Counted from the first letter of the stretch, positions 10,632 to 22,764 are shown. The stretch: DNA of 64,000 nucleotides from Mantis religiosa (GCA_030765055.1 CM060950.1:273660468-273724467), one strand, 5' to 3'. The notes: a model not told the origin generated them from the sequence alone. Translations and numbers: made by a program.

Positions 10632-11110
10632 ACATTTCAAGGCGTGAGGTGTACAGTGTATTATCCACATAATTCAGTGAATTAAAAAATCGCAAAGTTA
10701 TTAATACTTGAAGCAAGGACGAGATCGGCATATTCCTATCGATGCATATTCTAACTCAGTATTATGTGTATTTAAAACGAGGAGCGAAGGACAAGTGACG
10801 AGTGACTTGAACGTTTCAAGACGGGTGGTAGAGAGTGTATTATCCACATAATTCAGTGAAATATAAAATCGCAAAGTTATTAATACTTGAAGCAAAGGTG
10901 AGATCAGCATATTCCTTGCATGTTCTAACTCAGTATTACGTAAATTTAAAACGAGGAGCGAAGAAGGATAAGTGACGAGTAGCTTGAACATTTCAAGACG
11001 GGAGGTGGACAGTGTATTATTCACATAATTAAGTGAATTATAAAATAGCAAAGTTATTAATACTTGAAGCAAAGGCGAGATCTGCATATTGCTTTCGATG
11101 CATGTTCTAA
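10573..11110. repeat. Three tandem copies of a ~175-182 bp unit in Harbinger
   Basis: Units start at about 10575, 10757 and 10931, each opening with CAGTATTA and containing AAAATCGCAAAGTTATTAAT or a near match, then a TGAAGCAA box. The first unit begins inside the end of the Myb-like coding sequence, so its coding end was copied into non-coding units. Confidence 0.8.
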
Positions 11111-11445
11111 CCTCTCTTGTACTTCTGCAGTAACCTTCATAGCAAGTTGTTTGGACTCTGTAGAAAATTTTCTCCTCAAAATAATTTCTCCTCATAGACC
11201 ATACTCTATTACGAATGCCATTTACACGGTCTTAAATATAGCAAATTGATAACAGCTGCATTCATGCCTGCCATTTTGACTATTTACAATTGTTAAGGAC
11301 TTAACATCAGAAATTTGACTTGTTAGTTTAACATGAGATTTAGCACGAGTGTTAACCTAACACTTGTTGATGATATGCAGTTTTTGTAATAACTATTGTT
11401 AAATCTGTGTTAAGTCTTAACATATGTTGGTGAAATCGGGCATTA

Positions 11446-12098
11446 GAGTTGAAAATACATATTTTCACCAAGTTCCTGAAATTTTTGTAAATCCTGTGTT
11501 CTGGTACTGTACATTTCCATCCAAAGGCATATTTCAATATCTGTTTGCATAAGACAATATCTGTTAAATACACATAATTTAGCATGAATTCCCTGAATTC
11601 ATGGAACCATGAAGAAGTATTTCCATTTAAAGCAGATTTCCACTTAACAAGGGTTCTATAGAAGGCAGGTTTATTGTAATTGATACTCATTAAAGAACAA
11701 AAATAACTTTTAAAATAATTTGTTTGTACATATTTCAGGTTGATTCATATTCATATTTATTGCAACTTAATACAGTGTTTGAACACAATTAAGCCATGTC
11801 ATTTGTAATACATACTCTCTCTTAAAAATAAACAGAAGTAACAAAATAATGGAGAGATCAAATTAAATATACAAGCTAGTCATAAATTGCTTAATGATAT
11901 AGAATTTAAAAATAAATATAATATGCCAAAATTAAGTATAATATGCTAAAATCAGTAATAAAGCCAATGTCAGTTAATTGCTATGGTTTAGGAAAGCAAG
12001 TAGGATGTGTATATTGTTTTATCCAAATCATTTATAACTCTAGCTAATGCTACTATCACTATACATTAAGCTTATTTTTTTATTCCTTATGCTATTAT
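11446..12098. other. AT-rich, no gene seen
   Basis: No coding, tRNA-like or terminal repeat signal was recognised between Harbinger and the second direct repeat. Confidence 0.5.
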
Positions 12099-12283
12099 AG
12101 AAGCTTGGTATACCCTGAAACATTATTTTTTGAAATGTATAGTTTGCTTCTTACAACCTGTACATAAGCTGCCATGTTGTTACATTCTTATTCATGCTCC
12201 TTCATTTCCTCCTTTAGCTGTAATACAACCCCATTTTATCAAACACTTCTTAAACAATGCATTACTGTTTAACTTTCAGAAAT
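12099..12283. repeat. 185-bp direct repeat, copy 2
   Basis: Same-orientation partner of 9885-10069. Harbinger lies between the two copies. The following 440 bp (12284-12726) holds no recognised gene. Confidence 0.85.
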
Positions 12284-12740
12284 TCTACATTTTTGTTTTC
12301 AGTTTTCTGCAGTGTATTCTAAATGCATGTGTATATATGTTTTAGCATTGAGTGCTCCATATGCAATAGAAATGCACATACTGCCATAATAATACACATT
12401 ATTATCTGAGTAGACATAGTTCAACATCTCAGAATTATAGATATGGCATTCTTACAAACGTAAGAAAAAGAGTAAGTTTCCCTATTTACTTATTGAAAAA
12501 CCAAGGACCAAAATACACTTCAGCTTATGTATCTGCTAGGCTCTAATTTCATTGATGGATTACATGTATCATGTGATTGCTCTGTTTCTCTGTGTGACAG
12601 TGACCTGATAGAAATAGTCTGCAGCTAGATTCCTTTTAGTTTACTCTGTTTGTAAGTAAACCACATATCTGGTCTTCTATTAAATATTTTGGATATGTAA
12701 CTGCTTATAGCAATACAAATTAGTTCTGTGTTTAAAAAGT

Positions 12741-13071
12741 TGGTTGGTTGGTTGCTAATGCTCATGTAGTTGGAGAATTTCCATTTTCCTTTTGGCTTCC
12801 CAATAACGTGTGACTAGTTGTGCTGTCAGTTCTCCATCTGTTTTTGTCAGGGCAATACACTGGAGCAGATGATCTCCATCCATCAATGAGTTTGGGTCCC
12901 TACACAGTGTGCAGGTTGGGGATTCAAAAATATTCATCCTGTATAGATGAGCGGCCAAACAGTCGTGTCCAGTAATCAGTCGGAAGATGGCAACAGTACT
13001 GCTTCTTGGGTAGTCTGGGATGGGATTTTTACTTCCTTGTAGAATTTTCCATTGCTTGTTGGTACATTGCT
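12741..13071 (-). mobile_element. 5'-truncated LINE end with zinc-knuckle C terminus
   Basis: The insert is bounded by a 14-bp duplication TGTGTTTAAAAAGT (12727-12740 and 13072-13085). On the minus strand it encodes the end of a LINE polyprotein: TVAIFRLITGHDCLAAHLYR, then a CTLC ... HLLQC zinc motif and a stop near 12755. The 3' tail is a short CCAA repeat. It resembles the C terminus of LINE-C at 44.3 kb, so an RNase H-bearing I-like clade is likely. Confidence 0.88.
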
Positions 13072-13085
13072 TGTGTTTAAAAAGT

Positions 13086-13609
13086 AGTTTTGTCTTTCAT
13101 ATATTTAAAGAATTTTAACATTTTATTTCAAGCACATGCATGATATTAGTACTTGGAGGCATTGACTCATTTGTATATTAACATCACAGTGAAGTGTGTG
13201 GAGGTTGTCATGTTTAAATCTGATTTGTGTAGTAGAAGGCAAGTGCACTTAGATTAGATTACTTCAGGTTGTTAACACTTTGGTGCTTGATCACGATTAA
13301 TACCTTGGTTGAGTAAAAAGCTGAAATGCAATAACACTGATTGCTATTCACAACCGAAAGATGTGGGTTTTCCATATCATTTGTAGATGCTGCATAATGC
13401 CAGAATCCACAGGCACCTTTAAGCTCAGACAGCATAAGTGGAAACCCTTAAATAGTAGTTATGAATGTTCATGTTAACAGTGTAGGGAAATCCCGAAATA
13501 GAATTAAAACAGCTGCAAAGTTCTTCTCATATTGAACCTTGACATCATGGAATCCGACTCAAGCAGTAAATATATTTCACCATTAGCAAGCACTCCATAA
13601 CTGTAGGTT
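13086..13609. other. No gene seen
   Basis: AT-rich sequence without a recognised coding or repeat signal. Confidence 0.5.
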
Positions 13610-13664
13610 AAACCACCACCACCACCACCACCACCACCGCCACCGCCACCGCCACCACCACCAC
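13610..13664. repeat. CCA/CCG microsatellite
   Basis: About 18 trinucleotide units of CCA with a CCG-containing centre. Confidence 0.95.
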
Positions 13665-13679
13665 AACTATTTGGGCCCA

Positions 13680-14330
13680 AAATTAGTTACAGAAACTAAT
13701 ATGATTTTCAAAAAATTCACTTACCATCCATGGGCCTATGATAAATTCAAAAAAAGTCTTCAAAAAACAAAACATTCAACCAGCACCAGTCAACCATTTC
13801 TCCTTAAAAAACCTAATTTGCTCAAATATCAAAGATGCCATTCCATGTAACAAAAAATCTGGTATATATCAAATTGAATGCAATGACTGTAGTCAAATTT
13901 ATATTGGAAAAACAAAAAGAAATTTAGAAACAAGAGCAAAGGAACACTTTAGAAACATAAAATATAAACAATTAGAAAAATCAGCAGTTGCCACACATTT
14001 TTGGGAAAAAAACCACAACATAAATCCAGAGCCAAAACTACTAAAACATACATCAGGAAAACAAGAACTATCCACATGGGAACAAATCTTCATTTCAAAA
14101 AATAGGAACAAAGTATTCAATTTCGACATCCCCCAGAAAGATTTGTTCAGCTAGTTCCTTGAACCGCCACCAGAGGAGACCTGTGACAAAATATCGTCAG
14201 CTACACCAACAAGAACCAGTCGAGAGCCGGCTGATGATAGAGGCAAAGCCTCAGAAACATGTTCCGGAAAAATTTAAAAGTAAGTGTTGTTTAGTGTCTT
14301 TAATCGACTCTCTTTAAAGTTAATATAGCA
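13680..14330 (+). mobile_element. Penelope-like element fragment with GIY-YIG endonuclease
   Basis: The plus strand from 13738 to 14154 encodes the PLE endonuclease end. SGIYQIECNDC and IYIGKTKRNLETRAKEHF give the GIY, YIG and basic motifs, followed by HFWEKNHNI and STWEQIFISKNRNKVFNF. The RT part is missing. The sequence after the stop (to about 14330) has an AAGTAAGTGTTGTTTAGTG end that also appears in the small palindrome at 20.7 kb. In this family the nuclease nicks target DNA for priming. 5' truncation makes it inactive. Confidence 0.88.
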
Positions 14331-14737
14331 GGTGTTTCAGTCCCAAAATTTACACAAAATATGAGTGGATATGTGGCTGTGAAGTCAACAATTCCCTGTT
14401 CTGTTTTCCTTGCCTTTTGTTTGGAATTAAAGATGATGCAGCCAACATTGCATGGGTTCAAAAGGGAGTTTCAGACTTGAAGAGACTATATGAAAAATGT
14501 CATAAACATGAAACGTCCAAAAACCATGTTTAAATAACATGCTTAATTTTGCTACACTTGGGTCAGTAAATGTACAGACATGTTTAAGCCAAGCCTATAA
14601 GGAATATCACAACGATCAAGTTAAAAAAATGGGACACTCTTATAAAGATAATCAACTGTGTGAAATTTTGTGGTTATCACGAGCTACCCTTAAGAGGGCA
14701 TGAAGAGCATGAAGGGTCACACAATCAAGGGGTGTTC

Positions 14738-14984
14738 GGCAATGTGTGTAGTGTTTAATGCCCGCTTTTACTACATACGGCACCACAGGCGATGACACTG
14801 ATGATACATGAGATGAACATGAAGCACTGGTGGAATGAGATGGCGGGGGAAACCAGAGATCCCGGAGAAAACCTGCCCCAGCGCCGTGTTGTCCACCACA
14901 AATCTCACTTTGCGGTCGCCTGGGATCGAACCCGGGCCGCCTTGGTGAGAGCCAAGCGGTCTAACCACTGAGCCACGGCGCGGC
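14738..14984 (-). mobile_element. SINE-E, tRNA-Glu-like SINE
   Basis: On the minus strand it starts GGCCGCGCCGTGGCTCAGTG, then GGCTCTCACC and the B box GGTTCGATCCC, close to tRNA-Glu(CUC). A 160-bp body follows. A 12-bp duplication CAAGGGGTGTTC flanks it (14726-14737, 14985-14996). A second copy lies at 61720-61967. Confidence 0.93.
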
Positions 14985-15374
14985 CAAGGGGTGTTCAGAG
15001 GATTGATTAAATATACAGGAGAAATTGATTCCCTATTTAAGGTCCATCTTAATGGTGACTCATTTTTTAAAGGCACTTCTAAGACAGTACAAAGTGAGTT
15101 ACTGCAGTGCATTCTTGAAGTTTGTAAAGAAAACATCTTAGAAGAAATTGACGCAGCAGACTATGTATCTGTTATCCGACGAAACTGCAGATATTGTTGA
15201 TATGTTTCAGCTTGTAATAGTCTTAAGGTATTGTAATGCCTTAGGTAGGCCTGTTGAGCGATTCTGGGGAACTTTTACTCCGAATGGGCAAAATCTGATG
15301 CAATTTCAGAAGTTGTAATTTCTTAGCTTGGCAATATATTAAAAGAAAATAAGAAGAAACATATAGGCCAAAAT

Positions 15375-16552
15375 TGATGGTGCAGCTGTAATGAGCAGGG
15401 CTATCAATGGAGTGCAAGCTAAAGTTAGAGATGTGTACCCCAATGCTTACTTTGTGCATTGTGTAGCTCATCAACTAAATGTGGTTATGGAGAGAGCTGC
15501 CAGGCAAAATACAAAAGCTAGGCTTTTTTTTTTTTTCAAATCTTTGTGCTATACCCACCTTCTTTTCCTGTTCTCCACACAGATCATCAGTGTTATATTC
15601 ATGTGTTAAGAAGAGAATACCCAGTGGTGGATGAACGAGGTGGAACTACAAAGCCAGGACTGTAAATGTTGTTTACGAAAAGAAGGAGGCATTGAAAGAA
15701 TGTTTTCAAATTTTGTCAGAATCAGAGACCTCAAGCAGTGCAACAATAAATGAGGCAAGTGCTTTATTGGGGTATCTTGAAAATAATGAGTTTTGTTTCT
15801 GTCTTAATTTTTTCCACTTAGTTATGCCTCATGTAGAAATACTGTACAATCAACTACAGAATCGCCACACAGGGGCTGCCAAAGTTCCAGTGTACATATC
15901 TACTTTCGCTGCTGAAATTATAAAAGTCAGAAACATGGTGGAATCATGTGATTTGGTAGCAGAAAACCAATACAAAAGAAAAATTGTTTCAAACACACAG
16001 ATCAAAGTAGTAGCAGCCAAGGAAGTATGTGATGTTACACTGTCACAATTGAATCTCCGCTTCAAGTTTACAAAACATCTTTCTGTGTCTTCCCTGCTAC
16101 AAGATTCACAATTTGAGCAATTTAATTCAATATTTCCAGAAAATGCGTTCAGTGAATGCATAAAAATGGTCCCAGTGTCTGATAAGGACAAACTACATAC
16201 AGAACTTTCAGTCATTTATTCAAGAGAAGAATTCAAGAATATTGATGGTGCTGTAAAATTGCTTCAATATCTTAGAGCTAATAATCTTTCTTCCACTTTT
16301 TCTGAAGTGTTAAAACTTTTGAAAATAACTATTACTCTGCCTCTAACAACAAGTGAATCTGAATGCTGTTTCTCCATACTGAAAAGAATTAAAACATTCC
16401 TTAGGAACACTATTGGAGAAGATAGATTAACAGCGCTTGCTATGTTGTCTATAGAAAAAGAAATGATAGAAAACATTCCGAAGTTCAATGAGAGATTGGT
16501 TAATAAGTTTGCTACAAAGAAAGATCGCTGTATGCAGTTCATCTTCAGATAA
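15375..16552 (+). pseudogene. hAT-1 transposase, frameshifted
   Basis: The 5' part has DGAAVMSRAINGVQAKV and YFVHCVAHQLNVVMERAA, typical of the hAT catalytic core. A disrupted stretch (15520-15690) follows, then an open frame from 15692 to 16552. Its C terminus has the dimerisation signature: ITLPLTTSESECCFSILKR then TALAMLSIEKEMIENI. An upstream piece (14990-15200) also belongs to it, separated by the SINE and several stops. Cut-and-paste activity is excluded by the breaks. Confidence 0.85.
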
Positions 16553-16794
16553 TTAAGGTAAGGTAAAATTTCAATAATCAGTGCAGCCCCCCTAGGTATA
16601 GACATGGGCTGCCACTGATGATTTGTATGTTGTTACAATCCAGTTGTTGCTGTGTTGTCCCATGATCTCCATATGTTAGGAAAAGAATATTTTATGATGC
16701 AAACATATTTTACCTATCAGTGTGCAGTAGACATGGAGTAACACAGTTTTGTGTGAGAATATAATAAATATTTTGTAACCAAACTTTATCTTGC

Positions 16795-17295
16795 TTTCAA
16801 ATATAAATTCTACTGGACATGTTTCGCAATTTATCATTTGCATCATCAGCTCTCTCACTCCTATGTTACAATTACAGCTTTCTCACTCTTCTAGATATTG
16901 GATTATTTACTATCATATTTTATACTGAAAGTAAAACAAATTTTCTAATAGAATTAATTGTAGTATTTAACATTCATTCATTGTGTGGTTCCTATTGTTC
17001 AAAACAATTTTTTTTTCCATACCATTTAAGTCCAAGGATCCACTGAAATGCTTTAATAATTTAATTGCTGAGTTGTCACCTGATTTATCAATCTGTTTAT
17101 GTTTAGTATTTCTAAAATGTTGCTTTGCTCTGGTTTTCAAGTAATATTTGGTTTTTCCAGTTTAAACCTGGTGACAATAAAAACAGCTAAATTGATAAAT
17201 GTTAGATGTTTTGTTATTTGAACAGAGATATTAAAGCTGATGATGCATTTGATGAATTGGAAACCTATCCCTTAGAATTTATATTTTAAAAAAAC
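16795..17295 (-). mobile_element. Penelope remnant with inverted ends
   Basis: The ends are inverted copies: 16797-16866 and 17232-17290 match as complements (GATGATGCA, AGAATTTATATTT). Between them, minus-strand codons give YYLKTRAKQHFRNTKHKQID, the basic part of a GIY-YIG nuclease. The PLE 3' signature GGACATGTTTCGCAA is at 16816-16830. The copy is diverged and short. Confidence 0.75.
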
Positions 17296-18116
17296 AGGAT
17301 AAATGAAGTTGATTACAAACGTTTATGATATTTTAATGTTTGTATCCCTATACTGTCAGTAATTTCAGATTTTACATCTTTACAGTTTAAGATGTTTACC
17401 TGTGGAGTATGTTTAGAAGAAACAGGATTAAGGTTGATTTAATGACTCTTGATGCTACTGTAATTGCAGTTAATTATCAGGTGATACTAATGAAGCTGCT
17501 TGACTTCATTTACAATATGATCATCTTTCACATGGAATCAGTTGGTGCACATAATATAAGGCATCATAACAGACTTGCTTTGCATCTGCCACAGATGCAT
17601 TTCCCATATCCACTATATAGATATTAATTGGTCACTTTGGTCTTACATCTGTTCATATAATTGAAGAAACACCTAGAGGGCAGATGATTTTCCAGTTAGA
17701 ACTAAGTGAAAGACAAAATGGCTCATTGAACAGAACATCACAATGGAATGGAAAATTCCATTGTATACAAAAACAGACTCCTGAATGCATTAGTGCTGTG
17801 TCAAAAAGCAAAGAAATTGCTCAGCGTTTAAACAGTATTCTTCACTTAGATACAGCTTTATGTTTGAACGTATAAACAAATTAGAAAAGCTTACTTTTAC
17901 CTTTGCCCTTGTACACATTATTAAGAATTAAGTTCCATTTATAATTATTGCTCAAAAATTAACTGATAATATATTATGTATATGGTATTTCTGCTGTGAA
18001 ATAGCAACACAGATTATTTTTTGCTACAAGAGAAGACTTATGCCACTCAACTATCACATCAGTTTTCCGAATTTGAAGCAGCACAGAAAGTAGATGAGGG
18101 AAAGAAGAAATATTTC
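17296..18116. other. No gene recognised
   Basis: Short open stretches exist (for example 17684-17875) but none shows a known domain. No terminal repeats were found. Confidence 0.45.
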
Positions 18117-18120
18117 TTAA

Positions 18121-20354
18121 CCCTAGAGCAGGCATATTTGCATTTTGCACTCTACTGGATAAATACCTTAACTTATCAGTACATTATTGTCAGTACCTAT
18201 CATGTCATTGTTTAGTTTCCGTTTAGTTCTGTCAGAGTGATTGTAGCATCAACAACTCAAAGGCAACAATAATTTATTCTTGGAACTGCACCTACTGCAT
18301 ATTTTATACACCACACACCTGGTCATTTAAGTACTTTTTCAAATTGTCAGTCTAATCTGCCATACTTTAACATAAAGTGGCTGGGTAAAGAGGGTAGAGA
18401 GGGCCATTATTATTGTGCATTATTAGCCACCATTATTTCATATTTTTAATTTTAGGGCCAAAAAATATTTGACAAGAAGAATCAGAATGATACCTTTTAG
18501 AGGTACTTATGAAGAAAATGACTTGATTTGTTTTCTGACGCAGAGGATGGATTAATATCACTGAGTGATCGTAATATTAACTCTGATGGTAAAAAATGAT
18601 GATGAGCTGAATTCCTGTAGTAGTAAAACTGATGTTTTAATTGGAAAGGAAAAATAAACAACAAGAAAAGGATGAAAACTGAAGTGCATAAAAAGTATCC
18701 TGCCTACCAGCAAAAACTATTGCCAAGATTTTTCCAGGCCCTAAAATGGTGGCACAAGGAATTATAGGGGAAATTTAATCATTCCATAAAATAATTAATA
18801 TTGGTATGATAGATGAAATTGTGCATTTTACAAATTTATTAATTCAAAGAAAGAGGCTAGAAGGTAATTATTAAGGGAAAGAGATGCTAAGCTCACAGAC
18901 AGAAATGAAATTTGTTGGGTGTTAGGTATTCTGTGTTTGATTGGCCTCGAAGGTGGGAAGCACACAAATGCATTGGAACTTTGGTCAAAAGATGGAACAG
19001 GAATGATTATTTTGAGATCTTGCATGAGTTACAAGAGATTTTTATTCCTTCTTAGATCATCAGATTTCACAGTAGAGAAATAGGGATATAAGATGCAAAA
19101 CAGATAGGTTAGCAGCAATTAGGTGCTTTCAGATACATTTGAAAAAAACTGTATGGGTGATTACAGTCTTGGGGAATTTGGAAGCATTCGGAGGATGTTG
19201 CACCTTCATACTATTTATGTGTATTCCCAACAAACCAGCAAAATATGGCATCAAAATATTTACATTGTGTGATACTGAGTCGTTCTACACTGCTTCGTTG
19301 GAAGTGTATTATGGCAAACAGCCAGAAGCACCATTTTGTATTTCTAATAAGCCATTTGATATCATGTGTAGACTAACGGAGCCAACAAAGGAAACAAATA
19401 GTAATGTGACAACATTTAGTTGGTATATTAGCTATTCACTGGCTCTGCATCTGCCACAAAATAAAGTCAGTTGTATAGGAAACCTGAAAAAGGATAAAAG
19501 AGAAATCCGAATTGAGTTTTTGTCCCCCTATTTTTATATAGAAAACCTGGCTCTGCAATTTTTTTATTCCAGAAAGCCATTAACATAGTATCATATGTAC
19601 CTAAGTGGAACAAAGCTGTTGTAATCATTCTCCACGGTACACAATGACGGAACAGTAGATGAAGACGTGAAGAACAAAAGTTGGGGTTGATACTGTTGAC
19701 CAAATATGTAATAAATATTCAGCAACATGAATGACAAGAAGATGGGCCGTGATTTCATGGTACACATTCTTGAATGTGGCTGGTATCAATGCACATGTGC
19801 TGTTTCAAGCAAATGATGTGAATGAGGAACATCCTCAACTTTTTCTGAAGAACCTTGCATTCCAACTAATGAAACCACATTTTATAGAAAGATCGGGCAT
19901 ACCAAGTTTGTCAGCTAATGTTAATATGTATCTGAGCCATTACAAAGCTCAAGAGATATACACAGAAGAGCCATCAAAGAAGAAAAAAGGTAAATGTGAA
20001 ATTTGTGGAAGGACAAAGAATAGCTCCACAACAATAAGATGTACATCATGTAACCATTTTGTTTGCAAAAATCATTCCCAAACTACACTTTTCTGTGAAT
20101 GCTGTATTCATTCACCCTAAGTCGAAGAGGATTAATTTGCTATACCAGTTATACTAATTCAATATAACCAATTAGTTTGTATGAAACTGATGTCAAGCAT
20201 AAGATAAGATGTTACTTCTAATAAATTTAATTCTGTAATGTTAATTAGCACAATAAATAGCAAAGGAATAGCAACAAATGGAATTTAGTACACGGTCTAC
20301 AGAATACACTGCGCATGTGCTTCTGTATTATAAAAGAGCATGCCTGCTCTAGGG
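18121..20354 (+). mobile_element. piggyBac DNA transposon, decayed
   Basis: The TIR CCCTAGAGCAGGCAT occurs at 18121-18135 and, inverted, at 20340-20354. The left flank is TTAA (18117-18120), the piggyBac target; the right flank is TTTG, likely a mutated TTAA. The interior encodes a broken piggyBac transposase. Length is about 2.2 kb, normal for the family. Confidence 0.93.
18415..20120 (+). pseudogene. piggyBac transposase, multiple stops and frameshifts
   Basis: The best piece (about 19200-19400) has IPNKPAKYGIKIFTLCDTES, a conserved piggyBac core stretch, then ASLEVYYGKQPE. From 19731 the C-terminal half has TRRWAVISWYTFLNVAGINA and, at 19998-20100, a cysteine-rich finger CEICGRTKNSSTTIRC...CNHFVCKNH...CECC. 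That finger binds the element ends in this family. The N-terminal part (18415-19130) is badly degraded. Confidence 0.9.
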
Positions 20355-20680
20355 TTTGTTGTGTTTGTGTGAATAATTTATTCTACTTTAAACTTTACAT
20401 AAAATTTAAACAATTTCCTATTCCCTCTTGGTGTTGTTTATTCCTGTTTCTGCCCATTGTATTCAACATTTCAGCTGTAAATATATAATGGGAAGTCTTA
20501 CTCATATATGTTTTTTATACCTCTTTGCCCATTTTCTGCATTTTCTTTGCTTTTATTCACATTTCTTTTAACCATTTTAACCTTATTTTTCCTAAATACT
20601 TTCCTGCTTTATCTATTCAAATGTCTAATCTTAACATTTCATTTCATGTAAGTGTTGAAGACAGTGTTGTTGTAATAAAT

Positions 20681-20757
20681 TAAATTTAAAGGTGAGTCAA
20701 TTAATGACACTAAAGTAAGTGTTGTTTAGTGCCATTAATCACTCACGTTTAAATTTA
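20681..20757. repeat. Small palindrome, PLE end-like
   Basis: Arms 20681-20714 and 20725-20757 are inverted repeats with a few mismatches. The loop side AAGTAAGTGTTGTTTAGTG matches the end of the PLE fragment at 14.3 kb, so this is probably a foldback remnant of a PLE terminus. The preceding interval 20355-20680 holds no gene. Confidence 0.65.
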
Positions 20758-21559
20758 GCTTGGTCTTAAGTTAAAAATCTTTCAAACTTTTTGCTCTGTT
20801 TGAAAACCTTTGCATTTCTCTAGTATTAAGTTCGGTCTCCCTTTTTCAGTATCAGTGCATTCCAAAATGTAATGCCAATTATAACACAATTTATTTCATT
20901 TAGTGCTTTTCTCTCCCAACTTTCCTTCCTCTTGAGCCCTTAAATTCATTATACCTGTCCTTGCTCCCATTACAGCTTCTTTGTTACATACCTCGATGTA
21001 TTTTTCTCTCCCCCATTCTATGTTTAAATATCCATTTATGACCTTTTTTCATTAAAACTGCTTAGAATTTCTTGCTTTTCAATATCTTTGACTCCTGTTC
21101 TAATCTCTTTATAGAAAGAAACCCTTACTTATATGTCCCTCCCTGCCAATGTTTCCCCCACTTCTATTTCTTTCAGTGTTATCTGTATCTTAAATAACCA
21201 AGTTTCTTGTTTCCCAATTTTCTCCTGATAACCATGCATTGTGTCAGTATATTGTTTTCCTCTAATAGATTTATTCATATCTAGGAACTTCTTGGTAACA
21301 AGCCCTTCAAAAATTGATGTATATTGCATCTACATTTTTGCAACCTTTTTTGAGCCTCCATATCTCTGCTGAATATAACTTCCTTGCTTCTACTACCTTT
21401 CTGTAAATCCTTTTATAACTATGTAATTTGCCTTTCTGGTATTTTGCTCACACATGCTCTGATTACCCATATTCACTGTTTTCCATTTGCTAATACTTTT
21501 TCTGTTTACCCCAATCACCTCTGCTATTGATCCTTCCCCCTAGGTAAGTTTTTCACACT

Positions 21560-22760
21560 GCTTCTAGCTCCATTTATTCCCTATGCCTTTTTTTTTATTT
21601 GGCTTACATCCTTTGTTAAAAATCATAATTTTCAATTTTTCTTTATTTTCAGACCCTAACCTTTGCAGAATTTGCCAATTGCTTCATTAGCTTTACTTAG
21701 CCCCACAACTAAAATAGAATCTACCACTAGGTCATCTGCAAATAGTAGTTCTAGTATTTCATTATTATTAATAACTGGTGAATGCTTATTAAATTTTTCT
21801 ATCTTCTATAATATGGGCCCAAATGACTTAACTGTTGACAGCCCCTTATAACCCATACACTCACTCGCTCACTCACTCACTCTTCTATAATATCATCTGT
21901 AAATAGATTAGAATGGAGGCCAGTGTTTACATATGGTAATTAAGACCTATATCACAGGACTAAGTGTACACCCCTGTCTAACCCCTGAATTATTCTTGTT
22001 CCCTTCAGTAATTCTTCCCTTAACTATTTACAAACAACACTCATTATTTGCACATTTGCCTTAAACCAAATAGGATGGCTTAGGCTGTTTTGTCTGTAGC
22101 CCGCATTCGTGAGACATGGGTTCAATTCAGTGGCCGACCTACCTGACCCATGGTTTTTTGGGGGGTTTTCCCAGGTCGCCAGGTGAATGCTGGGTAGGTT
22201 AATTACATCCCCCAAATTTCCAGTCCCTCCAGTTCATCTCCATTATCATTTCACATCATCTCTCATGTGGTGGTCTCTTTCAGGGTAGAAGTGTCAGCGG
22301 ATGACTCGGCGCTGTCGTGACTCTTTGGATTGGCCACCCTCTGTCTCTTCTTGCCTCATCCTTCCTCCCAGGGATGTCCCGCTTGGAGCTTAGGTACAAT
22401 AAACCACAGGTTTCGGTGCCGGATCCCCTCCATAGTAATCCTAATCCTAATATGCCTTAAAAATTAATCACTCCCACCTTTCTTCATTAGTTTTGCCCAA
22501 ATTGCCTCTCTAATAGTATCAAATGCTTTTTCTAAATCAGTGAAAAATCATATATGCCTTACCCCTTTTATTGCTTAATTATTTATCCACAATTGTCTTT
22601 ATGAGTAATAATTATATTATCTGTTGTCCTCCTCCCTTTCCTAAAACCTGCTTGGAATTCTGATAGCTTTCCCTCTTTCTCTGCCTATCTCTGCATTCAG
22701 TGAGCAAGTATCTATATAAACCTTATCTATCACTGAAAGGTAAACCTCTTTAATTTTTTG
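21560..22760 (-). pseudogene. LINE-B reverse transcriptase remnant
   Basis: Motif C is readable as LLFADDLVVDSILVVGL (near 21770-21700), and upstream a FRKGRRTTDNI-type block (near 22650-22600) and a motif A-like DLEKAFDTI stretch (near 22540-22510). Frameshifts and a SINE interrupt it. It is far beyond function. Confidence 0.7.
22066..22452 (+). mobile_element. SINE-3, tRNA-derived SINE with TAATCC tail
   Basis: It has an A box-like GGATGGCTTAGGCTG, a B box-like GGGTTCAATTC, a 300-bp body and a short tail of CTAATC units. A 9-bp duplication TGCCTTAAA flanks it (22057-22065, 22453-22461). No second copy was found in the window. Confidence 0.8.
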
Positions 22761-22764
22761 GGTC

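Larger units (their letters stand above)
10104..11442 (+). mobile_element. PIF/Harbinger-type DNA transposon, non-autonomous
   Basis: The ends are inverted repeats: TGCCCGATTTCACCA at 10104-10118 and its complement at 11428-11442, with weaker matching further in. TTA duplications lie at 10101-10103 and 11443-11445, the target preference of this superfamily. The only recognised coding piece is a Myb/SANT-like ORF; no DDE nuclease ORF is visible, so it would need a transposase from elsewhere. Three near-tandem copies of a 180-bp segment fill much of the interior. Confidence 0.85.
14335..16617 (+). mobile_element. hAT-1 DNA transposon, decayed
   Basis: It encodes a broken hAT transposase of the group resembling zinc finger MYM-type 1-like proteins. 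The 3' end TGGGCTGCCACTG at 16605-16617 looks like a hAT terminal repeat. A matching 5' end was not found, so the 5' boundary is approximate. A tRNA-Glu-like SINE sits in the 5' half. Confidence 0.78.

Noticed and set aside
10573..11110. A CRISPR-like array of regular repeats
   Set aside because: Units are contiguous 175-182 bp copies without spacers, inside a eukaryotic DNA transposon.
17409..17875. Possible exons between the Penelope remnant and piggyBac
   Set aside because: The open stretches are short and no conserved protein was recognised.
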